DNA from: Methylobacterium sp. Leaf91
GTDB taxonomy: Bacteria > Pseudomonadota > Alphaproteobacteria > Rhizobiales > Beijerinckiaceae
NCBI RefSeq assembly: GCF_001422815.1
Contig: NZ_LMMP01000004.1
Location: forward strand, 96,114-160,113
Direction: 5' to 3'
Length of the DNA stretch: 64,000 bases
Part shown: piece after piece, positions 28,189 to 37,626 of the stretch
Layout of the letters: each line of letters opens with the position of its first letter
Numbering within the stretch: position 1 is the stretch's first letter
Made by a program: the position numbers and the translations under genes
Notes under the pieces: model-generated
Database searches by the model: none
Seen by the model: only the letters and a program-made list of their open reading frames with translations
Told to the model about the DNA's origin: nothing

Positions 28189-28333
28189 TCACGGGCCCGA
28201 CTGTCGCGGCAGGCCTCAATCAAATCCTGCCGCGACTTGTGGATTTGTCTCTCTCTCGAAACTCTTCACTAACCTGTCGGCCTCAAGGTGGACTTCGCAC
28301 AAACCTAGTGCGCGTCTGGACCGAGTGCCTCTA

Positions 28334-31048
28334 ATGGATGACTTGCTGCGTGAGTTTCTGACCGAGAGCGCAGAGCATCTCGACACGGTGGACGCCGAAC
28401 TCGTCCGCTTCGAGCAGGACCCCAACAACCAGACGATCCTGCGGAACATTTTCCGCCTCGTCCACACGATCAAGGGCACGTGCGGCTTCCTCGGCCTTCC
28501 GCGCCTGGAAGCGCTGGCGCATGCAGCCGAGACGCTGATGGGCCAGTTCCGCGACGGCATGCCGGTGAGCAGCCCCGCCGTCAGCCTGATCCTGGTGACG
28601 CTGGACCGGCTCAAGCAGATCCTCGGCGATCTCGAGATCGCCGGCACCGAGCCGGCCGGAAACGACGACGACCTGATCAATGCCCTCGACGCCATGTCGG
28701 CCGCCCCGTTCGTGGCACCGGCCGCCGTGGTCGAGACAAAGCTCCCCGACCCCGTCGTGCGTGAGCTCAAGCCCGGCGAAGTCTCCCTCGACGATCTGGA
28801 GCGCGCCTTCCTCGAAGCCGAAGGTCCCGACCTGTCGGAGCCGCTCCTGCTGGAGCCGGCACCCATCGCCATGGCCGAACCGAAGCAGCCCGAATTCACC
28901 GCTCCCGAGTTCGAACCTGCGTCGCTGGCCGAGGATTCGTCCTCGAAGGGCGCCAACCGGAAGAACGGGTCGGACGCTCCCTCCGGGGAATCCGAGGGCG
29001 GAGCCTCGAAGGTCCAGAGCATCCGCGTCAACGTGGACACGCTCGAACACCTCATGACGATGGTGTCCGAGCTGGTGCTGACCCGCAACCAGCTCCTCGA
29101 GATCGCCCGTCGCCACGACGATTCCACCTACAAGGTTCCCCTGCAGCGCCTCAGCCATGTGACGGCCGAGCTGCAGGAAGGCGTCATGAAGACGCGCATG
29201 CAGCCGATCGGCAATGCCTGGCAGAAGCTGCCGCGCGTGGTTCGCGACCTGTCGTCGGAACTCGGCAAGCAGATCGAGCTCATCATGAGCGGCGCCGAGA
29301 CCGAGCTGGACCGTCAGGTGCTCGAGGTCATCAAGGACCCGCTCACCCACATGGTGCGCAATTCGGCCGACCACGGCATCGAATCCACCGCCGACCGGAA
29401 AGCGGCGGGCAAGCCGGCCCGTGGCACGATCCGTCTCGCCGCCTATCACGAGGGCGGAACGATCACGATCGAGATCGCCGACGACGGCAAGGGCCTCGAT
29501 CTCGCCGCCATCCGCCGCAAGGCGGTGGAGCGCAACGTCGCGAGCCAGTCCGAGATCGACAAGATGACCGACGCCCAGGTGGCGAAGTTCATCTTCCATC
29601 CCGGCTTCTCGACGGCGAAGGCGGTCACCTCGGTGTCCGGCCGCGGCGTCGGCATGGATGTGGTGAAGACCAATATCGAGCTGATCGGCGGCGTCATCGA
29701 CATCAACACGCAGCTCGGCCGCGGCACCACCTTCACCATCAAGATCCCGCTCACGCTGGCGATCATCGCCGCCCTCATCGTCAAGGCCGGCGACCTTCGC
29801 TACGCCGTGCCGCAGGTGGCCGTGCTGGAACTCGTGCGCGTCGACAAGGCCACGGCCCAGAAGGTCGAGCGCATCAACGGATCGCCGGTGCTGCGCCTGC
29901 GCGAGCGCCTTCTCCCGATCGTCACCCTGACCGGGGTGCTCGGGCAGCAGGAGAACGCCGACAGCATCGATTCCGGCTTCGTCGTCGTCGCCCAGGTCGG
30001 CCGCCAGCGTTTCGGCATCCTCGTGGACGAGGTCTTCCACACGGAAGAAATCGTCGTGAAGCCGATGTCGTCGAAGCTGCGCCATCTGCCGCTCTTCGCC
30101 GGCAACACCATTCTCGGTGACGGTGCCGTGGTCCTGATCGTCGATCCGAACGGCATCGCCCGCCAGGTCAGCCAGGGCACGCAGACCGGCGTCATCCCGG
30201 TGGATGCCGAGCCGGAGGAGACCGATGCCGCCGACGCAAAGGCGACGCTGCTGGTATTCAAGGGCGGCGGAGGCAGCTTCAAGGCGGTGCCGCTCTCGCT
30301 CGTGACACGGCTCGAGGAGATCGAAGCCAACAAGATCGAGTGGGTCGGCGGACGCCCGCTGATCCAGTACCGTGGCCGGCTCATGCCGCTGGTCCCGGCC
30401 GATCAGTCGATCGAGATCAGGAGCGAAGGCACGCAGGCGCTGGTGGTGTTCTCGGACGGCGAACGGGCCATGGGCCTGGTCGTGGACGAGATCATCGACA
30501 TCGTCGAGGAGCGCCTCGACGTGGAGATCGCGGCCGAGCGTTCGGACCTCATCGGCTCGGCGGTCCTGCGCGGCCGCGCCACGGAGATCATCAACATCGC
30601 CCACTTCCTGCCGCTCGCCTATGACGACTGGGCGCGGGGCGCGCACAAGCCGGAGAAGCGCAGCGCGACGCTGCTCCTGGTCGACGATTCCGCCTTCTTC
30701 CGCGACATGCTGAGCCCGGTCCTCAAGGCCGCCGGCTACAACGTGATCACCGCCGGAAGCGCGGAAGCCGCTCTCACCACCCTGGTGAACAACAGCCGGA
30801 TCGACGTGGTGGTGTGCGACCTGGAAATGCCGGGCCGCAACGGCTTCGACCTGGTCGCCGCCATGCGGAAGGGCGACGAGCGGGTCTCGCAGCTCCCGGT
30901 CATCGGCCTCTCCGGCACGGTGGGCGTCGATGCCATCGAGCGCGCCCGGTCGCTTTCGATCCTCGATCTGGTGGCGAAGTTCGACCGCAGCGGGCTGATC
31001 TCGGCCCTGAGCGAAATCGACATCGTCAGCCTTCCCAAAGCCGCCTGA
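28334..31048 (+). CDS. cheA: Hybrid chemotaxis histidine kinase CheA with C-terminal receiver
   Basis: The 904-residue kinase has an HPt domain with phospho-His44 in VHTIKGTCGF and an acidic linker. Dimerisation and GHKL ATPase domains follow (MVRNSADHGIE near 342, DDGKGLD near 386, GRGVGMDVV near 436). Next come a CheW-like P5 domain (about 470-620), a second degenerate CheW-like domain (about 635-775) and a receiver with phospho-Asp829 (VVCDLEMPGRNG). CheA phosphorylates CheY and CheB in response to receptors. The extra P5-like domain and receiver distinguish it from standard CheA. The ATG at 28334 is used. It heads a five-gene operon. Confidence 0.94.
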   Translation: MDDLLREFLTESAEHLDTVDAELVRFEQDPNNQTILRNIFRLVHTIKGTCGFLGLPRLEALAHAAETLMGQFRDGMPVSSPAVSLILVTLDRLKQILGDLEIAGTEPAGNDDDLINALDAMSAAPFVAPAAVVETKLPDPVVRELKPGEVSLDDLERAFLEAEGPDLSEPLLLEPAPIAMAEPKQPEFTAPEFEPASLAEDSSSKGANRKNGSDAPSGESEGGASKVQSIRVNVDTLEHLMTMVSELVLTRNQLLEIARRHDDSTYKVPLQRLSHVTAELQEGVMKTRMQPIGNAWQKLPRVVRDLSSELGKQIELIMSGAETELDRQVLEVIKDPLTHMVRNSADHGIESTADRKAAGKPARGTIRLAAYHEGGTITIEIADDGKGLDLAAIRRKAVERNVASQSEIDKMTDAQVAKFIFHPGFSTAKAVTSVSGRGVGMDVVKTNIELIGGVIDINTQLGRGTTFTIKIPLTLAIIAALIVKAGDLRYAVPQVAVLELVRVDKATAQKVERINGSPVLRLRERLLPIVTLTGVLGQQENADSIDSGFVVVAQVGRQRFGILVDEVFHTEEIVVKPMSSKLRHLPLFAGNTILGDGAVVLIVDPNGIARQVSQGTQTGVIPVDAEPEETDAADAKATLLVFKGGGGSFKAVPLSLVTRLEEIEANKIEWVGGRPLIQYRGRLMPLVPADQSIEIRSEGTQALVVFSDGERAMGLVVDEIIDIVEERLDVEIAAERSDLIGSAVLRGRATEIINIAHFLPLAYDDWARGAHKPEKRSATLLLVDDSAFFRDMLSPVLKAAGYNVITAGSAEAALTTLVNNSRIDVVVCDLEMPGRNGFDLVAAMRKGDERVSQLPVIGLSGTVGVDAIERARSLSILDLVAKFDRSGLISALSEIDIVSLPKAA

Positions 31049-31083
31049 ACACGGCCTTCGAACAGAATCGGAGAATCTGAGCC

Positions 31084-31575
31084 ATGATGCAGGCCGCCAA
31101 CAGCAACAAAGGCGTCGATTCCGGCGCCACCACCGACTTCATCACGGTCTTCGTCGCCGATACGATGTTCGGCCTCGCGATCGACCGGGTCCACGACGTC
31201 TTCATTCCCGCCGGCGTGACGCCCGTCCCGCTGGCGCCGATGGAGATCGTCGGCCTCCTCAACCTGCGCGGACGCGTAGTCACGGCCCTGTGCCTGCGCC
31301 GCCGTCTCGGTCTCGCCGACCGTGCGGACGATAGCCAGAAGATGGCGATCGGCCTCGAACAGGGTGGCGAAACCTTCGCCCTCGTGGTCGATGGTGTCGG
31401 CGAGGTGCTAAAGCTCGGAGCGGAGACGCATGAGCCGGTGCCGATCAACCTCGATTCCCGCTGGCGCAATCTCTCCCTCGGGGTGCACCGGCTCGATGGA
31501 AGACTTCTCGTCATCCTCGATGTCGACGCGCTGCTCGCCTTCGGAACGAAACTCGACGTCGCCGGTGCCGCTTGA
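31084..31575 (+). CDS. cheW: Chemotaxis coupling protein CheW
   Basis: The 163-residue protein is a single CheW domain: FITVFVADTMFGLAIDRVHD, PLAPMEIVGLLNLRGRVVTA with the NLRG motif, and LVVDGVGEVLKL. It bridges receptors and the CheA P5 domain in the chemosensory array. It lies 35 bases after cheA. The coding end overlaps the reading of the cheY leader, consistent with one transcript. A short flexible N-terminus of about 16 residues precedes the fold. Confidence 0.94.
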   Translation: MMQAANSNKGVDSGATTDFITVFVADTMFGLAIDRVHDVFIPAGVTPVPLAPMEIVGLLNLRGRVVTALCLRRRLGLADRADDSQKMAIGLEQGGETFALVVDGVGEVLKLGAETHEPVPINLDSRWRNLSLGVHRLDGRLLVILDVDALLAFGTKLDVAGAA

Positions 31576-31598
31576 CCATCCAGATCGAGGACAGCCCC

Positions 31599-31982
31599 AT
31601 GAAGAACTGCCTCATCGTCGATGATTCCGCCGTCATCCGGAAAGTCGCGCGGCGTATCCTCGAGTCCATGAACTTCAAGGTCGGGGAGGCCGAGGACGGC
31701 GCCAAGGCCCTGACGGCCTGCGTCGAAGCGATGCCCGACGTCATCCTGCTCGACTGGAACATGCCGACCATGGATGGCTACGAGTTCCTCCGGGTCCTGC
31801 GCCAGACACCCGGAGGCCTGGCGCCGAAGGTGCTGTTCTGCACCACCGAGAACGACGTCGGTGCCATCGCACGGGCACTGCATGCCGGCGCCGACGAGTA
31901 CATCATGAAGCCGTTCGACCGCGACATCGTCACGGCCAAGCTCGAACAGGTTGGATTCGGCCAGCAGGCCGACGCCGCCTGA
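31599..31982 (+). CDS. cheY: Chemotaxis response regulator CheY
   Basis: The 127-residue single receiver has all key residues: acidic pair Asp8/Asp9 (LIVDDS), phospho-acceptor Asp52 (LLDWNMP), Thr82/83 switch residues and Lys104 (IMKPF). Phosphorylated CheY binds the flagellar motor switch. The ATG at 31599 is preceded by GAGGACAGCCCC. It is the third gene of the operon, 23 bases after cheW. Which of the several CheY proteins in this window acts on the motor is uncertain, but this one sits with the operon beside the flagellar genes. Confidence 0.93.
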   Translation: MKNCLIVDDSAVIRKVARRILESMNFKVGEAEDGAKALTACVEAMPDVILLDWNMPTMDGYEFLRVLRQTPGGLAPKVLFCTTENDVGAIARALHAGADEYIMKPFDRDIVTAKLEQVGFGQQADAA

Positions 31983-32060
31983 CCCGGAGACAGGGGGGGT
32001 TCCAGTCCCGCCCCATCGTCGCTGAGGTTTTCCCGTCGTCCCGACGAAGCGTAGAGTTCC

Positions 32061-33230
32061 ATGGCCGCTGCCGCCTCCGCCCCCGCCTTCGCTCCGCATA
32101 CCGGGGGCGCCGCGAGCAACGCCGCTCGCGTGCGGGTCATGATCGCCGATGATTCCGCCGTGGTTCGCGGCCTCGTGGCCCGGTGGATCGGCGAAGCCGG
32201 GTCCGAGGTGGTGGCGACGGCCTCGAACGGCCGGATCGCGCTGGAATCCATGTCGCGCACCGATCCCGACGTGGTGCTTCTCGACATCGACATGCCGGAG
32301 CTCGACGGGACGCAGGCCCTGCCTCTGATTCTCGCCAAGAGCCCTGGCGTCCAGGTCGTGATGATGTCGACGCTGACAACGCGTAACGCCGACATCTCCT
32401 TGCGATGCCTCGCCCTCGGCGCCGTCGATTACCTTGCCAAGCCGGAAAGCAATCGCGGCGTCACCACCTCCGATACGTTCCGCGCCGAATTGATCGAGCG
32501 GGTCCGCGTGTTCGGGGCGGCCCGCGCCCGGCGGCGGCCCCATGCCGCGCCAGCCCCTGTCGGAGCGGTCCAGAGCGCCCCGGCACCGGCCCAACGGCCG
32601 GCGACGCCCTTCGTCCTGCGCCCGAAAACCCGAACGGGAATCCCGCCGCGCTGCCTGCTCATCGGCTCGTCCACGGGCGGCCCGCGCGCCGTCGGCGAGG
32701 TGCTGGAGAAGATCGGAACCGCGACCCTGCGGCAGTTTCCTGTCCTGATCGTCCAGCACATGCCACCGGTCTTCACGGCGGTCTTCGCCGAGCATCTCGG
32801 TGCCAGGACCGGTATTCCGGCGGCGGAGGGCAAGCCCGACGAGCGTATCGTGCCGGGCCGAATCTACGTCGCCCCGGGCGGCCGCCATATGGGCCTGCAG
32901 GGCAGCCGGAACGACCTTTCCATCCGCCTCGACGATGGGCCGGTGGTGAATTTCTGCCGCCCGGCGGTGGACGTGCTGTTCCACGACGCCGCAGCCCTCT
33001 ACGGCTCGGCGGCCCTCGCGGTGATCCTCACCGGAATGGGGTCCGACGGCACCAACGGCTCTCGCTCGCTGACGGAGGCGGGGGCGGCCGTGCTCGCCCA
33101 GGACGAGGCGACCAGCACCGTCTGGGGCATGCCGGGCAGCATCGCCAAGGCCGGCCTCGCCCAGGCCGTCCTACCGCTCGGCGAGATCGGCCCGGCACTC
33201 CGCAACCTCCTGACGGGGCATGGCGCATGA
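32061..33230 (+). CDS. cheB: Chemoreceptor glutamate methylesterase/deamidase CheB
   Basis: The 389-residue protein has an N-terminal receiver (Asp75 in LLDIDMPELDG) and a C-terminal methylesterase domain with catalytic motifs LIGSSTGGPRA (Ser203/204), QHMPPVFTAVFAEHL (His233) and LTGMGSDGTNG (Asp). CheB removes methyl groups from receptors after phosphorylation by CheA, giving adaptation. The linker (about residues 155-195) is Ala/Pro-rich. Its stop codon overlaps the cheR start (ATGA), so the two opposing enzymes are translationally coupled. Confidence 0.95.
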   Translation: MAAAASAPAFAPHTGGAASNAARVRVMIADDSAVVRGLVARWIGEAGSEVVATASNGRIALESMSRTDPDVVLLDIDMPELDGTQALPLILAKSPGVQVVMMSTLTTRNADISLRCLALGAVDYLAKPESNRGVTTSDTFRAELIERVRVFGAARARRRPHAAPAPVGAVQSAPAPAQRPATPFVLRPKTRTGIPPRCLLIGSSTGGPRAVGEVLEKIGTATLRQFPVLIVQHMPPVFTAVFAEHLGARTGIPAAEGKPDERIVPGRIYVAPGGRHMGLQGSRNDLSIRLDDGPVVNFCRPAVDVLFHDAAALYGSAALAVILTGMGSDGTNGSRSLTEAGAAVLAQDEATSTVWGMPGSIAKAGLAQAVLPLGEIGPALRNLLTGHGA

Positions 33231-34102
33231 CCGATCTCGAATTCGACTTCCTGCGCAGCTACCTGAAGACGCGGTCGGGGCTCGCTCTCAGTGCCGAGAA
33301 GCGCTACCTCATCGAGAGCCGGCTCACGCCCGTCTGCCGGCGCTTCACCCTCGCGACCCTCCACGATTTGGTCAACGCGCTGAAGTCCCCGCGTGACCCG
33401 AGCCTGGAACGCGCGGTGGTCGAGGCGATGACCACCAACGAGACCTTCTTCTTCCGGGACCGCGTGCCCTTCGATCTGTTCCGGGACGTGCTGTTGCCGG
33501 AAGCCCTGGTTCGGCGCGCGAGCCAGCGCCGCCTGCGGATCTGGTGCGCGGCGGCGTCCACGGGCCAGGAGCCGTATTCCCTGGCCATGCTGATCCAGGA
33601 CGCGGCACCGCGCCTGGCCGGCTGGCAGGTGGATATCGTCGCCACCGACCTCTCGACCGAGGTGCTGGATAAGGCCAAGGCCGGCCTCTACAGCCATTTC
33701 GAGGTGCAGCGCGGCCTGCCGGTACAATCCCTGCTCAAGCATTTCGAGCAGGTGGGCGATCAGTGGCGCATCTCCGCCAGCCTGCGCCAGATGGTGGATT
33801 TCCGCCCACTGAACCTGCTGCACCCATTCGAATCGCTCGGGGCGTTCGACATCATCTATTGCCGCAACGTGCTGATCTATTTCGACGCGCCGACGAAGGG
33901 CGACGTTTTGGGACGTCTCAGCTCCAGCCTGACCCCGGATGGCGTCGTGCTTCTCGGCGCGGCCGAAACCGTGATCGGGCTCACCGACCGGCTCGTGCCG
34001 CACCCGCAGCATCGCGGCCTCTACGGACAGGCGCCAAGCGCGGCACGGCCGGGCCTGGCCACGCAGCCTCAGCCGATGCTGCGCAAGGTCGTGGGGTTGT
34101 AG
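33227..34102 (+). CDS. cheR: Chemoreceptor methyltransferase CheR
   Basis: The 291-residue enzyme methylates receptor glutamates with SAM. The all-helical N-terminal domain (about 1-75) ends in VEAMTTNETFFFRD. The SAM-binding domain has RIWCAAASTGQEPYSLA, DIVATDLS and FDIIYCRNVLIYFD. There is no C-terminal TPR or pentapeptide-binding extension. The ATG overlaps the cheB stop by four bases. It is the last gene of the che operon; about 360 bases without genes and a terminator separate it from convergent ctrA. Confidence 0.95.
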   Translation: MTDLEFDFLRSYLKTRSGLALSAEKRYLIESRLTPVCRRFTLATLHDLVNALKSPRDPSLERAVVEAMTTNETFFFRDRVPFDLFRDVLLPEALVRRASQRRLRIWCAAASTGQEPYSLAMLIQDAAPRLAGWQVDIVATDLSTEVLDKAKAGLYSHFEVQRGLPVQSLLKHFEQVGDQWRISASLRQMVDFRPLNLLHPFESLGAFDIIYCRNVLIYFDAPTKGDVLGRLSSSLTPDGVVLLGAAETVIGLTDRLVPHPQHRGLYGQAPSAARPGLATQPQPMLRKVVGL

Positions 34103-34464
34103 TTCACGGCCTGCCGGCCTGGGCAGCGAAGGCGCATCGATCAAGGACGCCGTCTTCCGAAACCCCGGCCGGCCGACCGGCGCCTGGATCGATCGCATGC
34201 GTCGGGTGATACCCCGCATCCGCCACTCCCAACACGAGATCCCAAGCCGAGATCGCGGAAGCCCGCGACGGCTTGCGGCTTGTCAGAAGCGCCGCCTTCA
34301 GTCCCTGACGGAAGGGAAGGCGCCAACGTCTCCTTCGGCCTCGCCGGGACGATACGAACAGGGGAGGGGGCGCCCTCCGCATCGAGCCCGAGTTCGTCGA
34401 AACGCGATCTCTAAGCCGTCTCTCGTATCGTCCGCGTCCCGATTCGCAGAACCCTCGCCGCAAC
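34103..34464. other. Gene-free interval between cheR and the ctrA terminator
   Basis: No credible gene on either strand. Short open frames here have no recognisable domains and no ribosome-binding site. Apart from the terminator at its right edge I see no repeat or regulatory motif. Confidence 0.6.
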
Positions 34465-34496
34465 AAAAAAGCCCCGCTCACGCGAGGCCTTTTTTT
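34465..34496 (-). terminator. Bidirectional rho-independent terminator (ctrA/cheR)
   Basis: GCCCCGC and GCGAGGC pair with one mismatch around a TCAC loop. The stem is flanked by six A on the left and seven T on the right, so it has a T-tract in both directions. It serves ctrA on the minus strand and may also stop read-through from cheR. Confidence 0.85.
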
Positions 34497-34518
34497 CCGA
34501 GTTCCGAAGCGAGGAGGA

Positions 34519-35220
34519 TCAGACGGCGATCCGCTCTTCGCCTTCGTTCGGTTCACGAAGGACGTAGCCGCGTCCCCAGACGGTCTCGATGTAGTTCTTG
34601 CCGGAGGAGGCGTTGGCGAGCTTCTTGCGCAGCTTGCAGATGAAGACGTCGATGATCTTGAGCTCGGGCTCGTCCATGCCGCCGTAGAGATGGTTGAGGA
34701 ACATCTCTTTCGTGAGGGTCGTGCCCTTCCGCAGCGAGAGGAGCTCCAGCATCTGGTACTCCTTGCCGGTGAGATGGACCCGGCTGCCGGTGACCTCGAC
34801 GGTCTTCTGATCGAGATTCACGATCAGGTCGCCGGTGGTGATGACCGACTGGGCATGGCCCTTCGAGCGGCGGACGATCGCATGAATGCGGGCAACCAGC
34901 TCGTCCTTGTGGAAGGGCTTGGTGAGGTAATCGTCGGCTCCGAAGCCGAGGCCCTTCACCTTGTCCTCGATGCCGGCCATGCCGGAGAGGATCAGGATCG
35001 GCGTCTTGACCTTCGCCACACGCAGATTGCGCAGCACCTCGTAACCCGACATATCGGGGAGGTTCAGGTCGAGAAGGATGATGTCGTAATCGTAGAGCTT
35101 GCCGAGGTCGATACCTTCCTCGCCGAGATCCGTCGTGTAGGTGTTGAAGCTCTCCGACTTGAGCATCAGTTCGATGCTCTGCGCGGTCGCGCTGTCGTCT
35201 TCGATCAGAAGTACCCGCAT
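34519..35220 (-). CDS. ctrA: Cell-cycle response regulator CtrA
   Basis: The 233-residue protein is an OmpR-type regulator: a receiver with Asp8/Asp9, phospho-Asp51 ([12 protein letters not shown]) and Lys in YLTKPF, then a winged-helix DNA-binding domain ([43 protein letters not shown]). CtrA controls cell division, replication silencing and flagellar and chemotaxis genes in alphaproteobacteria and is activated by CckA-ChpT. The ATG at 35220 gives the conserved N-terminus MRVLLIEDD. Putative self-recognition half-sites lie upstream. chpT is at the other end of the adjacent che operon. Confidence 0.97.
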   Translation of the reverse strand: MRVLLIEDDSATAQSIELMLKSESFNTYTTDLGEEGIDLGKLYDYDIILLDLNLPDMSGYEVLRNLRVAKVKTPILILSGMAGIEDKVKGLGFGADDYLTKPFHKDELVARIHAIVRRSKGHAQSVITTGDLIVNLDQKTVEVTGSRVHLTGKEYQMLELLSLRKGTTLTKEMFLNHLYGGMDEPELKIIDVFICKLRKKLANASSGKNYIETVWGRGYVLREPNEGEERIAV

Positions 35221-35328
35221 CGTCGGTCCCCAGCCCAGCCGGCCGTATTCAGCGTTCGGGCAAGCCCCCGCCATTCGTCCACCACCGGCCCGTGGCGGAC
35301 GCTCCCTCGTCATAGACGTGAAACGCTA

Positions 35329-35356
35329 ATGGTTAATCGTTAACAAAACCTGATTC
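35329..35356. promoter_or_regulatory. Candidate CtrA half-sites and GANTC methylation site in the ctrA promoter region
   Basis: ATGGTTAA at 35329-35336 is the complement of the CtrA half-site TTAACCAT, and a second TTAAC follows at 35340. GATTC (35352-35356) is a CcrM-type GANTC site. CtrA autoregulation with CcrM control is known in Caulobacter. The interval 35221-35639 between divergent ctrA and fliI otherwise holds no gene. Confidence 0.5.
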
Positions 35357-35639
35357 TCGGTGGCAAGCACAGAATTGAACGTTTCCGAAAATGATGCTGC
35401 GACCGATCGGCGATCCGGCCCCGAGAGGTGAGGGGCCGGCGCAAGCATTACACGAAAACATTCAGCTAAGCACTTGATAGATTTGCCTTCGTCGACAGCT
35501 GTATCTCAACTGACACGCCCAAGCGATGCCGCGCACCCGGAACGAACGAATGTCCGTTCATGAATGACGACGGACCGCTTCAAGCCCGATGTACGCAGTG
35601 TTAAGGAGGGAGGTAAATGAATCGTTGAGAGACGCGCAG

Positions 35640-36995
35640 ATGACGGACCGGCCCCGCGTTTCTCCCACGCTGAATCTCGCTGCGGCCCAGGCCGCACTCG
35701 CCGGCATCCAGACCCTGGAGACCTTCGGTCGCGTCGTGGCGATCAAGGGCCTGCTGGTCGAGGTCGCCGGGCCGGTCGCTGCCATGCGGCTCGGCGGGCG
35801 CCTGGACATCATGGTGGAGCATGGCGGGGGCGCCGTCCCCTGCGAGATCATCGGGTTTCAGGGCGACCGGGCGCTGGCCATGCCGTTCGGCTCGCTCGAA
35901 GGCGTTCGGCGCGGCTGTCCGGCCATGGTGCGCGACGAGGCCGCCGGCGCGATCCGCCCCTCCGCCGGCTGGCTCGGGCGGACCATCGACGCCCTCGGCC
36001 GACCGGTGGACGGGCTCGGCCCGCTGCCGCCCGGCCCGGCCATCTACCCCCTGCGCGCCGATCCGCCGCCGGCCCATGCCCGCCGCAGGGTCGGCCCGCC
36101 GCTGGATCTCGGCATCCGCTGCATCAACACCTTCATCACCATGTGCGCCGGCCAGCGCATGGGCATCTTCGCCGGCTCCGGGGTCGGCAAGTCCGTCCTC
36201 CTCTCCATGCTCGCCCGCTACACGGCGGCGGATGTGGCGGTGATCGGCCTCGTGGGCGAGCGCGGGCGCGAGGTGCAGGAATTCCTCCAGGACGATCTCG
36301 GCCCCGCCGGTCTCGCCCGTTCGGTGGTGGTGGTGGCGACGTCGGACGAGCCGGCCCTCATGCGGCGCAACGCGGCCTACGTCACCCTGGCCATGGCCGA
36401 GTACTTTCGCGATCAGGGCGCGCAGGTTCTCTGCATGATCGATTCGATCACCCGATTCGCCATGGCCCAGCGCGATATCGGCCTCGCCGCGGGCGAGCCG
36501 CCCACCGCCAAGGGCTACACGCCGACGGTGTTTAGCGAATTGCCGCGCCTGCTGGAGCGGGCCGGACCCGGCACGGGGCAGGGCGCGATCTCGGGCCTCT
36601 TCACCGTGCTGGTGGAGGGCGACGACCATAACGAGCCCGTTGCCGATGCGGTGCGCGGCATCCTCGACGGGCATATCGTGATGGAGCGCGGCATCGCCGA
36701 GCGGGGACGCTACCCGGCCATCAACGTCCTGCGCTCCGTCTCCCGGACCATGCCGCGCTCCTGCGACCCCGTCCATCTGCCGACCGTGAGGCGCGCCCGG
36801 CGCATCCTTTCCACCTATGCCGACATGGAGGAACTCATCAGACTCGGCGCCTACAGGGCCGGCGCGTCGGCGGAAGTGGACGAAGCCGTCGGGTTGATGC
36901 CAAGTATCGAGGCTTTTCTGGGTCAGAGTAAGGAAGAAGCAACCTCGATAGGCGAGGGTTACCAACGGTTGGCAGCGATCGTCGGCGGCGCCTGA
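35640..36995 (+). CDS. fliI: Flagellar type III export ATPase FliI
   Basis: The 451-residue ATPase powers flagellar protein export. It has an F1-beta-like fold: an N-terminal beta-barrel region, Walker A GSGVGKS near residues 179-185, [13 protein letters not shown], and the Walker B/sensor region [17 protein letters not shown]. The family motif [25 protein letters not shown] follows. The ATG at 35640 is preceded by GAGAG; an upstream in-frame ATG at 35589 would add 17 residues. It is divergent from ctrA, a common alphaproteobacterial arrangement, and is followed by fliJ. Confidence 0.95.
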   Translation: MTDRPRVSPTLNLAAAQAALAGIQTLETFGRVVAIKGLLVEVAGPVAAMRLGGRLDIMVEHGGGAVPCEIIGFQGDRALAMPFGSLEGVRRGCPAMVRDEAAGAIRPSAGWLGRTIDALGRPVDGLGPLPPGPAIYPLRADPPPAHARRRVGPPLDLGIRCINTFITMCAGQRMGIFAGSGVGKSVLLSMLARYTAADVAVIGLVGERGREVQEFLQDDLGPAGLARSVVVVATSDEPALMRRNAAYVTLAMAEYFRDQGAQVLCMIDSITRFAMAQRDIGLAAGEPPTAKGYTPTVFSELPRLLERAGPGTGQGAISGLFTVLVEGDDHNEPVADAVRGILDGHIVMERGIAERGRYPAINVLRSVSRTMPRSCDPVHLPTVRRARRILSTYADMEELIRLGAYRAGASAEVDEAVGLMPSIEAFLGQSKEEATSIGEGYQRLAAIVGGA

Positions 36996-37078
36996 GTGAC
37001 GTCCGGAACGTCTTCTCTCTCGTCTCCGGCGCCGACGGCGCCGGCCTTTCGTGCGTGGCGTGGAATGGGACCCTCAAT

Positions 37079-37486
37079 ATGAAATCGCGTGACACGTTGA
37101 TCCGGCTGCGCCGCTTCCAGGTCGACGAGAAGCGTCGGCGGGTGACGCAAATCGAGATGATGATGGCCGATTTCAACCGGATGGCGTCCGAGCTCGACCG
37201 CGAGGTCGCCTACGAGGAAGGCCGCGCGGGCATCACCGACACCGGCCATTTCGCCTATCCGACCTATGCCCGCGCCGCCGCGACCCGCCGGGACAACATG
37301 CGCCAGTCCGCGCTCGCCCTGGAAGGCCAGCTCACGGACGCCAAGGCCGAGCTCGGCGAGGCGTTCGAGGAGCTCAAGAAGATCGAGATCCTCGAGGATC
37401 GCGAGCGCACGGCGGAACGCGTCGCCGAGGCGGCCCGCGATCAGGCCGCCATGGATGGTATCGGCCTCTCCCGCATCCGCGCCTGA
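37079..37486 (+). CDS. fliJ: Flagellar export chaperone FliJ-like protein
   Basis: The 135-residue protein is almost entirely helical and charged (KSRDTLIRLRRFQVDEKRRR, then AKAELGEAFEELKKIEILED), as expected for FliJ, the coiled coil that links FliI to the export gate FlhA. It lies 83 bases downstream of fliI, the position typical for this gene in Rhizobiales. Sequence conservation in FliJ is low, so the call leans on position, size and helical content. It retains the ERVAEAARDQ-type C-terminus. Confidence 0.82.
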   Translation: MKSRDTLIRLRRFQVDEKRRRVTQIEMMMADFNRMASELDREVAYEEGRAGITDTGHFAYPTYARAAATRRDNMRQSALALEGQLTDAKAELGEAFEELKKIEILEDRERTAERVAEAARDQAAMDGIGLSRIRA

Positions 37487-37626
37487 ACGAGCGGCGCGGC
37501 GGGCGGCACGAAGTCGTCATGTTCACATGACATCTGTCCGGGTAATGCCTGGGCCGGCCGTCTCGCTTGCGATGCTCCTCGCGGTCGTGCAGGTAGGCTG
37601 GGCTGTGGGGGCATGACCGGTTCGTG

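Noticed and set aside
28331..30646. Very long open frame antisense to cheA
   Set aside because: It mirrors the codon pattern of the strongly conserved cheA gene in GC-rich DNA and encodes His/Asp-rich sequence with no recognisable domain.
35333..35343. TTAATCGTTAA as a full CtrA box
   Set aside because: The spacing between TTAA halves is three bases; the consensus needs seven. Only half-sites are reported.
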